Below the pieces are notes generated by a model, which did not search any database, was not told the DNA's origin, and saw nothing but the letters and a program-made list of their open reading frames with translations. Below, in pieces: positions 1-7,600 of a stretch of DNA of 64,000 nt. This DNA comes from Pseudarthrobacter enclensis (GTDB lineage Bacteria; Actinomycetota; Actinomycetes; Actinomycetales; Micrococcaceae), in NCBI RefSeq assembly GCF_030811655.1, contig NZ_JAUSRE010000009.1, positions 1 through 64,000 of the forward strand, in the 5' to 3' direction. Positions within the stretch are counted from its first letter, which is position 1. Each line of letters starts with the position of its first letter. Position numbers and translations under genes: made by a program.

Positions 1-927
1 ATCATCGGCACCTACTTCGTCATCTTCGGCACCCCCGTCTCCGGCCAGCAGGTCGGCATCAGCCTGCTCTCCGACAACGGCGGGATCTTCCCCAACGGCC
101 TGCTGCCCATGATCATCCTCATGCAGGGCGTCCTGTTCGCCTACGCCTCCATCGAACTGGTCGGCACCGCCGCCGGCGAAACCGAAAACCCCGAAAAAAT
201 CATGCCCAAGGCCATCAACTCCGTGGTCTTCCGCATCGCCGTGTTCTACGTCGGCTCCGTCATCCTGCTGGCCCTGCTGCTGCCCTTCACCTCCTACCAA
301 AAAGGCGTCAGCCCCTTCGTGACGTTCTTCGGCTCCATCGGCGTCCAGGGCGTGGACGTCATCATGAACCTCGTCGTCCTCACCGCAGCCCTGTCCTCCC
401 TGAACGCCGGGCTCTACTCCACCGGCCGGATCCTGCGCTCCATGTCCGTCAACGGCTCCGCCCCCAAATTCGCCTCCCGCATGAACAAAGCAGGCGTCCC
501 CTACGGCGGCATCGCCATCACCGCCGTCGTCTCCCTCCTCGGCGTCCCGCTGAACTACCTCGTCCCCGCCGACGCCTTCGAAATCGTGCTGAACATCGCC
601 TCCGTCGGCATCATCATGACCTGGGCCACCATCGTGCTCTGCCAGATCCAACTCAAACGCTGGGCCGACAAAGGCTGGGTCGAACGACCCTCCTTCCGCA
701 TGTTCGGCGCCCCCTACACCGGCTACCTCTCCCTGCTCTTCCTCATCGGCGTCCTCGTCATGGTCTTCATCGACTCACCCCTGACCATGCTCGTCACCGC
801 CATCGCCTCCATCCTCATGGTCATCGGCTGGTACGCCTGCCGCCACCGCATCCGCGAAATCGCCGAAACCCGCGAAGGCTTCACCGGAAAAGCACCCGTG
901 ATCGCCAACCGGACGCCCATCTCCTGA
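1..927 (+). CDS. Amino-acid permease, 5'-truncated (AnsP/CycA-like, APC superfamily)
   Basis: The frame is open from the first base, so the N-terminus lies outside the window; 308 residues are present. The visible part has several hydrophobic membrane segments and the AAT-type signature ELVGTAAGETENPEKIMPKA after a Tyr-Ala-Ser segment, typical of proton-coupled amino-acid permeases. The late part (CQIQLKRWADKGWVERPSFR, then FGAPYTGYL) resembles L-asparagine permease AnsP more than CycA or AroP as I remember them. It would import an amino acid across the cytoplasmic membrane. A ThDP enzyme follows after 37 bp and may be co-transcribed. The family is secure; the substrate is an inference. Confidence 0.85.
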   Translation: MIGTYFVIFGTPVSGQQVGISLLSDNGGIFPNGLLPMIILMQGVLFAYASIELVGTAAGETENPEKIMPKAINSVVFRIAVFYVGSVILLALLLPFTSYQKGVSPFVTFFGSIGVQGVDVIMNLVVLTAALSSLNAGLYSTGRILRSMSVNGSAPKFASRMNKAGVPYGGIAITAVVSLLGVPLNYLVPADAFEIVLNIASVGIIMTWATIVLCQIQLKRWADKGWVERPSFRMFGAPYTGYLSLLFLIGVLVMVFIDSPLTMLVTAIASILMVIGWYACRHRIREIAETREGFTGKAPVIANRTPIS

Positions 928-964
928 CCAGCCTCTTCCGCCACCCTCCGAGCTAAGAAAGACC

Positions 965-2680
965 ATGACACCAGAACCGCAGCCCACCCTGACCGCATCC
1001 CCTACCCAGCCCGCCGCCGTCGTCGGCCACCGGGACCCCGTGGTACCCGCCCTGAAATCCGCCGGGCACGTCATTGTCGATTCGCTGGTGGCCCACGGCG
1101 TGGAGCGCACCTACGTGGTTCCCGGCGAGAGCTTCCTCGACGTGCTGGACGGCCTGCACCAGTCCGACATCGAAACCATCGTGTGCCGGCATGAGGGCGG
1201 GGCCGCATACATGGCGGAGGCGGACGGCAAGATGCAGCAGCGCCCGGGCGTCGCAATGGTCACCCGGGGGCCCGGCGCCGCGAACGCGCATGTGGGACTC
1301 CATACCGCCTGGCAGGACTCCACCCCCATGCTGCTCTTCGTGGGCCTGATCCCGTTTGCCCACCGGGACCGGGAGGCGTTCCAGGAATTCGACATCAAGT
1401 CCTGGTTCGATACCGGTGCCAAGCGCGTCATGGTCCTGGACCATCCGGAACGCGCCTCCGAAATCGTGGCCGAAGCCATGTTCGCCGCGATGAGCGGACG
1501 GCCCGGCCCCGTGGTTGTCGGCCTGCCCGAGGACGTCATCCGGCAGCGGATCAGTCCCGCACTGCACCCCGCAATACCGGTGGCGGCAGGCGGCATGAGC
1601 GGCACCGATTCCGCGGCACTGAAGGCTGCCCTGGCCGAATCCAGCAAGCCGCTCTTCGTCACGGGCGGCAACGACTGGACGCAGGAGGCGGCAGAACAGC
1701 TCACGGCCTGGCTGGAGCGGCACCACATCCCGGCCGCGGCCGAATGGCGCACGCAGGGGACGGTGTCCTTCGACTCGCCGTCCTACGTGGGTCCCATCGG
1801 ATACGGCCGGCCCAGGCCCACGTATGACCTCCTTGAGGAGACGGACCTCCTGGTGTTTGTCGGGACGGTGCCCGGAGATGTGATCACCGACGGGTTCGTG
1901 TGCCGGCAGGACTGGAGCAAGAAGAACTTCCTGGTCACGGTGGACCCGTCGCTGCGCGGGCGGTCGGGGCCGGTGTCACGGCAGATCCTGGCCAAACCGG
2001 ACGCCTTCGTCCGCGGCCTTGAGGACATCGACCTGCCGGTCAAGGAGGAGTGGAAGGCCTGGACGGCAAGGATGCGGGCCGAGCAGGAAAGCTTCGCGGC
2101 GCTCCCTCCGGCCGAGCCCGCTCCCGGCCCGGCGAGGATGGACACCCTGATGGCCAACCTCGTGCCGCGTCTCCCCGGGGATGCGATGGTCACGTTCGGG
2201 GCGGGCGAACACACCAACTGGGCACACCGGTATTTCCCCACCCGCCGCTACGCCTCCATGATCAGCGCCCGCAACGGCTCCATGGGGTACTCGGTGCCGT
2301 CCGCGATCGCCGCATCGCTGGCCGAGCCCAGACGCCGCGTGGTGACCATCGCGGGGGACGGCGAATTCCTCATGAACGGGCAGGAACTCGCCACCGCCGC
2401 CCAGTATGGTGCAACGCCCCTGGTGGTGGTCATGGACAACCAGGAGTACGGCACCATCCGGACACACCAGGAGAGGCACTACCCGCAGCGCGTCTCCGGA
2501 ACGCAGTTGAAGAACCCGGATTTTGCGTTGATGGCCAGGGCTTTCGGCGGTTTCGGAATCACCGTCACAGCGGACAGTGACGTGCCCGCTGCCCTGGATG
2601 CCGCGCTGGCGGCCATCGACGGCGACGGCGTGTTTGCGCTCATCCACCTCGTGGTGGAGCAGCGGGTCAAGGCGTACTAG
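965..2680 (+). CDS. Thiamine-diphosphate-dependent enzyme, acetolactate synthase/benzoylformate decarboxylase-like
   Basis: 571 residues with the three-domain ThDP fold. The N-terminal Pyr domain has the catalytic glutamate in CRHEGGAAYMAE (about E77). The C-terminal PP domain has the ThDP/Mg motif GDG at about 464-466 with the matching Asn in MDNQEYGTI at about 492. The length fits single-polypeptide decarboxylases and acetolactate-synthase large-subunit-like proteins; no small regulatory subunit lies nearby, so a biosynthetic IlvB role is unlikely. An AAGAAAG ribosome site precedes the ATG. It sits 37 bp behind an amino-acid permease, suggesting catabolism of an amino acid or derived 2-oxo acid. 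The exact substrate is not visible. Confidence 0.8.
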   Translation: MTPEPQPTLTASPTQPAAVVGHRDPVVPALKSAGHVIVDSLVAHGVERTYVVPGESFLDVLDGLHQSDIETIVCRHEGGAAYMAEADGKMQQRPGVAMVTRGPGAANAHVGLHTAWQDSTPMLLFVGLIPFAHRDREAFQEFDIKSWFDTGAKRVMVLDHPERASEIVAEAMFAAMSGRPGPVVVGLPEDVIRQRISPALHPAIPVAAGGMSGTDSAALKAALAESSKPLFVTGGNDWTQEAAEQLTAWLERHHIPAAAEWRTQGTVSFDSPSYVGPIGYGRPRPTYDLLEETDLLVFVGTVPGDVITDGFVCRQDWSKKNFLVTVDPSLRGRSGPVSRQILAKPDAFVRGLEDIDLPVKEEWKAWTARMRAEQESFAALPPAEPAPGPARMDTLMANLVPRLPGDAMVTFGAGEHTNWAHRYFPTRRYASMISARNGSMGYSVPSAIAASLAEPRRRVVTIAGDGEFLMNGQELATAAQYGATPLVVVMDNQEYGTIRTHQERHYPQRVSGTQLKNPDFALMARAFGGFGITVTADSDVPAALDAALAAIDGDGVFALIHLVVEQRVKAY

Positions 2681-2682
2681 CA

Positions 2683-2724
2683 CAAACGGGAAGACCGGCA
2701 CGGATGTGCCGGCCTTCCCGTTTG
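2683..2724. terminator. Bidirectional terminator hairpin
   Basis: Inverted repeat with arms CAAACGGGAAG/CTTCCCGTTTG (2683-2693 and 2714-2724) and inner arms CCGGCAC/GTGCCGG, loop GGAT, with one mismatch (A2694/C2713). It lies between the convergent ends of the ThDP enzyme and the 2734-3078 gene. Confidence 0.75.
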
Positions 2725-2733
2725 GCTTGTCCG

Positions 2734-3078
2734 CTACACCTGGTCGGTTCGGTCTGGACCCTTGTGGACTCCCCCGCGGAGGTTTTCCTGGACCTTGCCG
2801 AACAAGTCCTTGATGGTGGACTCGGCGTTGGAAATGACGTCCACCGGAACGTAGACCTCATGGGTCACCGGAAGGTCGTACTCATCCTTGAGGTGCGTGC
2901 CGTTCCCCACCCCCGTCAGGGACAGGTAGACCATGGCCTCAGTCCGGGCAATGCCGGCAAGCTTGCCGAAGACCACGGTAAATTCGTTGGGCTGGAAGCT
3001 GATGGTCTGCCCTATGTGGCTGCGTCCCAGTTCGCCGGCGGGGACCGCCTTTTCCGACTGGCTTCCGGTGTAGTCCAT
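2734..3078 (-). CDS. Hypothetical protein, 114 aa
   Basis: I do not recognise this protein. It is soluble and lacks a signal peptide or membrane segment. The start is supported by a strong AAGGAGA site a few bases upstream of the ATG on the minus strand. The sequence alternates short beta-like stretches (TISFQPNEFTVVFGKLAGI, EAMVYLSLTGVG, THEVYVPVDVI) and ends in a charged tail, suggesting a small beta-rich domain. It converges on the ThDP enzyme across a shared terminator, and its own promoter must lie in the 3079-3284 gap, where I see no clear boxes. Confidence 0.6.
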   Translation of the reverse strand: MDYTGSQSEKAVPAGELGRSHIGQTISFQPNEFTVVFGKLAGIARTEAMVYLSLTGVGNGTHLKDEYDLPVTHEVYVPVDVISNAESTIKDLFGKVQENLRGGVHKGPDRTDQV

Positions 3079-3284
3079 GAACTTCTCCTTCGATCGCCAA
3101 CACGTACGCAGGCAGTCTAACCCTGCCCCTCAGCAGCGTCACCGGCCCCCACTGGAGCGCTGCACAAAGAATCATCCGCACCCGTGGCCATTCCGCCATT
3201 GAGCCGACCCCTGGCCCACCTGTTTGATGGCAGCACCGGAGCTGCAAGGGCCGCTCCGGACAGGCCCCTTTCAAAGGACTAACC

Positions 3285-3515
3285 GTGACTTCAACGACGA
3301 ACCGCGCAAGACCCCCTGCCAACAGCCCCCTCCGCTGGGACGCCGTCGACATCGGCGACGCAGTGGAGATCAGGATCAACGGACGCAATGTCTTCGGCGG
3401 CCTGGTGGACGCCAGGACGGAGGACGGCGACGTGGTGTGGGTGACCGCTGCCGCCGGTGCCCGGCGCATGTTCCATGTCGCAGACGGCTTCGAACTGGCA
3501 GGGGTGCCGGCATGA
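3285..3515 (+). CDS. Hypothetical small protein, 76 aa
   Basis: GTG start preceded by AAAGGA at good spacing. The core IGDAVEIRINGRNVFGGLVD looks like a small SH3-like beta-barrel, but I know no named family for it. No signal peptide. A longer in-frame reading of the other frame starting at 3224 exists, but it has poorer composition and no ribosome site. The stop codon overlaps the ATG of a 17-codon ORF (ATGA), which implies translational coupling. A perfect hairpin at 3593-3627 follows both. Moderately confident that it is translated; the function is unknown. Confidence 0.5.
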   Translation: MTSTTNRARPPANSPLRWDAVDIGDAVEIRINGRNVFGGLVDARTEDGDVVWVTAAAGARRMFHVADGFELAGVPA

Positions 3516-3565
3516 CCGACTGCCCGGAGGATTGCCACTACTGCACCGGTCCGGAGACGGACTGA
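3512..3565 (+). CDS. Putative 17-residue cysteine-rich micropeptide
   Basis: ATG overlaps the stop of the upstream 76-aa gene by ATGA. The peptide reads MTDCPEDCHYCTGPETD: three cysteines and one histidine within eight residues, acidic overall. The spacing C-x3-C-x2-C with H could bind a metal or form a redox site, but this is speculation. No separate ribosome site is needed if it is translated by reinitiation. Such a short ORF can arise by chance, so the call is tentative. Confidence 0.3.
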   Translation: MTDCPEDCHYCTGPETD

Positions 3566-3592
3566 GGAGCCATCGGAATCCCGTGCCCCACT

Positions 3593-3627
3593 TTTGATGC
3601 CCGGATCATCACGATCCGGGCATCAAA
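3593..3627 (+). terminator. Terminator-like perfect hairpin
   Basis: Perfect 15-bp stem (3593-3607 with 3613-3627), loop ATCAC, downstream of the small-gene pair. The T tract on the 3' side is short (AAATTG), so it may act as a mRNA 3' end or a Rho-assisted stop. Confidence 0.6.
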
Positions 3628-3686
3628 TTGCTGCCATTGCATGTGGCGTCGTTGACGCGGGCAACGGGTACAGCGAAGGTAATGCC

Positions 3687-4346
3687 ATGAGGTCTCACAA
3701 AATTTGCCAGGGTTTCGTTATGACGACGGCGGCTGCGGCAGCAGCGCTGATGCTCACCGCGTGCGGTCCGAGCCAGCCGCAGTCCCAGACCACGTCCTCG
3801 CCCGGCGGCCAGGCCAGCCCCTCCGCCTCCGCCTCGGCATCGGCGTCCACGCCGGCGCCAACGTCTCCGGCGCCAGCCACGTCCACCCCGGCCTCGCCTG
3901 CCCCGGGCACCACGGCGGCCGGCGCACCAGGGCTGTGCAAAGCAGCCGGGCTCACCGCAGCCACCGACCCATCCGGCGGCGGCGCGGCGGGCAGCGTCTA
4001 CATGAAGCTGAACCTCACCAACAGCGGCACCGAGCCCTGCATCCTTCGGGGCTTCCCCGGCGTCTCGCTGGTGGCGGACGCCGCCGGCGCCCCAATCGGC
4101 GCACCCGCCACACGGGATGAATCCGCGGGCGTGGTGGATGTCCTGCTGGCCCCTGGCCAGACCGGCACAGCGGTGCTGCGCTACACGCAGGCACGTAACT
4201 ACCAGGGTTGCTCACCCGTGGATGCCGCCGGATACCGGATCTACCCGCCGGAGGACACGGACTCGCTGTTCATTCCGCAGCCCACCACGGCCTGCAGCAA
4301 CGCGGACATCGCCCTGCTCTCCATCGGAGCGTTCCAGCCCTCGTAA
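3687..4346 (+). CDS. Secreted lipoprotein with DUF4232-type domain
   Basis: 219 residues. The signal peptide ends in lipobox LTAC (Cys about residue 26), so the protein is predicted to be lipid-anchored outside the membrane. A Ser/Ala/Pro/Thr-rich linker (residues about 30-75) spaces it from the membrane. The C-terminal half (VYMKLNLTNSGTEPCILRGFPGVSL, then LAPGQTGTAVLRYTQ) matches the actinobacterial DUF4232 pattern as I recall it, with conserved Cys pairs. The function of this family is unknown to me; cell-envelope association is likely. I chose ATG 3687 (AAGG upstream) because upstream in-frame starts at 3594 fall inside the preceding hairpin. Confidence 0.75.
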   Translation: MRSHKICQGFVMTTAAAAAALMLTACGPSQPQSQTTSSPGGQASPSASASASASTPAPTSPAPATSTPASPAPGTTAAGAPGLCKAAGLTAATDPSGGGAAGSVYMKLNLTNSGTEPCILRGFPGVSLVADAAGAPIGAPATRDESAGVVDVLLAPGQTGTAVLRYTQARNYQGCSPVDAAGYRIYPPEDTDSLFIPQPTTACSNADIALLSIGAFQPS

Positions 4347-4373
4347 CATAAGGCACCCACTCCTCAAGGACTC

Positions 4374-4405
4374 AAGGCGGCCCGGCTGTTAAGCCGGGCC
4401 GCCTT
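4374..4405 (+). terminator. Rho-independent-like terminator
   Basis: Perfect 14-bp GC-rich stem (4374-4387 with 4392-4405), loop GTTA, just after the lipoprotein gene. The remaining gap to 4610 holds no recognisable gene; AGGAGAGGG at 4592-4600 is the likely ribosome site of lhr. Confidence 0.75.
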
Positions 4406-4610
4406 CAGTTCTGTTGGCGCTGCACAGCTCCCGGTCCACCAATGAGGGCAAGTTGCTCGGAAGTCCGGCCACCAGGGACCTGCCGGAGGTTCGAGCTGAC
4501 TGGGCAAGCCTCATCCAGCCCGGAAGCCTGCGGCATGGAGTACGCCCGGTTTCGGCCGAATTCGGCTTCCGGCGGAACGTGGAGCCCCTGTAGGAGAGGG
4601 TGTCGGTGCC

Positions 4611-7600
4611 TTGGTGCATGATGGAGGCATGAACCAGGAACAGGGTCCTGCCGGCAGTGCTGCTTCCGGCGCGGCCGCGCCCATGGGCCGGTTCAGCCGG
4701 CCCACCCGGGAATGGTTCCTGGGGGCATTTTCCGAGCCAACGCCTGCGCAGGCAGGGGCCTGGAACGCCATCTCCTCGGGTTCGCATGCGCTGGTGGTAG
4801 CCCCCACCGGTTCAGGAAAGACGCTCGCAGCCTTCCTCTGGGCCCTGGACCGGCTCCTGGCGTCCGCGCCGAAAGCACCGGAATCCGCTGACACTGCGCC
4901 GGCCAAAGGCAAGCGCATCCGGGCGCCCAAGAGGAAGACCCGCGTCCTCTACATTTCACCCCTGAAGGCCCTGGGCGTGGACGTGGAACGGAACCTGCGG
5001 GCACCCCTGATCGGCATCACGCAAACGGCCAAGCGGCTGGGACTTCCCGCACCGCTCATTACCGTTGGTGTCCGGTCCGGCGATACTCCCGCCGCAGATC
5101 GGCGCACCCTCCTCAGCAGCCCTCCGGACATCCTCATCACCACCCCCGAGTCGCTGTTCCTCATGCTGACCTCGAAGGCGCGCGAGACCCTCACCGAGGT
5201 GGATACCATCATCATCGACGAGGTCCATGCCGTGGCCGGGACCAAGCGCGGGGCGCACCTCGCCGTCTCCCTCGAACGGCTGGATGCCCTGCTGCCCAAA
5301 CCCGCACAGCGCATCGGTCTTTCCGCCACGGTGGAGCCCAAGGAACTCGTGGCCCAGTTCCTTGCCGGTTCGGCCCCCGTGGAGATCGTGGCGCCCCCGG
5401 CAAGGAAGAACTGGGACCTCACGGTATCCGTGCCGGTGGAGGACATGTCGGACCTGCAGGCCGGTGCCGGTGCCTTCGACTCCGGCCCGGCATCCGGGCT
5501 CCAGCCGCAGGCGTCCATCTGGCCCCATGTGGAAGAGAAGATCGTTGACCTGGTGCTGGCCAACCAGTCCACCATTGTGTTCGCGAATTCCCGCCGGCTG
5601 GCCGAACGCCTAACCGCCCGGCTCAACGAGATCTACGCCGAACGCCAACTGGTTGCCGTGGGCGGCGGCTGGGATGACCACGCCCCGGAAGGGCAGCCGG
5701 GTGGGGCAGGCACGCCGGGGGGACCGGCGTCGGGCGTTCCCTCCTCAACCGCCACGCCCGCACACATGATGGCCCAGGCGGGAAGCTCAGCCGGGGCTGA
5801 CCCCGTGCTGGCCCGCGCCCACCACGGTTCAGTGTCCAAGGACCAGCGCGCCCTCATCGAGGACGACCTCAAGTCCGGCCGGCTGCGGTGCGTGGTGGCC
5901 ACGTCCTCACTGGAACTGGGCATCGACATGGGCGCCGTTGACCTGGTGGTGCAGGTGGAATCGCCGCCGTCCGTGGCCAGCGGGCTGCAGCGGGTGGGCC
6001 GGGCCGGTCACCAGGTGGGTGAAGTCTCCCAGGGCGTCCTCTTCCCCAAACACCGGGCAGACCTGGTCCACACCGCCATCACCGTGGAGCGGATGCTGGA
6101 CGGCAAGATCGAGAGGCTCAGTATTCCTGCCAATCCGCTGGACATCCTGGCCCAGCAGACCGTCGCGGCAACCGCGCTGGGCAGCATTGACGTGGAGGAA
6201 TGGTTCAGTACCGTCCGGCGCTCGGCGCCGTTTGCGTCACTCCCCCGCTCGGCCTTTGAAGCCACCCTTGACCTGCTGGCGGGACGGTACCCGTCCGACG
6301 AATTCGCCGAGCTGAGGCCCCGGATCATCTGGGACCGCAATGCGGGCACCATCGAGGGCAGGCCCGGAGCCCAGCGCCTGGCAGTCACGTCCGGCGGGAC
6401 CATCCCGGACCGCGGCCTGTTCGGCGTGTACATCATCGGCACCGAACAGGAAGGTTCTGCCTCACCGTCCGAGGACGGAAAGCCGCCGCGTGCGCCCAAG
6501 GGCGGCCGCCGGGTTGGCGAGCTCGATGAGGAAATGGTTTACGAATCCCGGGTGGGCGACGTCTTTGCCCTCGGTGCCACCAGCTGGAAGATCGAGGACA
6601 TCACCCACGACCGCGTCCTGGTATCCCCCGCGTTCGGCCAGCCCGGCAAGCTGCCCTTCTGGAAGGGCGATTCACTGGGGCGCCCGGTGGACCTGGGCCG
6701 CGCACTGGGTGCGTTCGTCCGTGAACTCTCGGCGTCCGACGCCGGGCCGGCCACCGAGCGCTGCAAGGCCAGCGGCCTGGACGACTTCGCCGCCAACAAC
6801 CTCATCCAGTACCTCACCGAGCAGAAGCAGGCCACGGAAGTGGTGCCCAGCGACACCACGCTGGTGGTGGAGCGGTTCCACGACGAACTGGGCGACTGGC
6901 GGGTCATCCTGCACAGCCCGTTCGGCATGCCGGTGCACGCGCCATGGGCTCTCGCCGTGGGGCAGCGGCTCCACCAGCGCTACGGGCTGGACGGCTCGGC
7001 CATGGCGGCCGACGACGGCATCGTGCTGCGGGTGCCCATGATGGAGGACGAACCACCGGGCGCCGAGCTGTTCCTCTTCGATCCCGAGGAACTGGAGCAG
7101 ATTGTCACGGCCGAGGTGGGCGGCAGCGCCCTGTTCGCTTCGCGTTTCCGGGAGTGCGCCGCCCGCGCACTCCTGCTGCCCCGGCAGACACCCGGCAAGC
7201 GCCAGCCACTGTGGCAGCAGCGGCAGCGGTCGGCGCAGCTGCTGGACGTGGCCAGGAAGTACCCCACATTCCCCATCGTGCTGGAAACGGTTCGCGAATG
7301 CCTGCAGGACGTCTACGATCTTCCCGCATTGAAGGACATTGCCGCATCGGTTGAGCGTCGCGAACTGCGGATCGTGCAGACCACCACCCAGCAGCCGTCG
7401 CCGTTCGCCAAATCCCTTTTGTTCGGATACGTGGCCCAGTTCCTCTACGAGGGCGATTCCCCCCTCGCGGAACGGCGCGCCGCCGCCCTGGCCCTGGACT
7501 CCACGCTCCTCAACGAGCTGCTGGGCAGGGTGGAGCTGCGCGAACTCCTGGACGCCAAGGTCATCGAAGACACCGAACGCGAGCTGCAGCGCCTTGCCCC

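Noticed and set aside
3594..3686. N-terminal extension of the DUF4232 lipoprotein
   Set aside because: The upstream starts fall within the 3593-3627 hairpin and would bury the signal peptide and lipobox.
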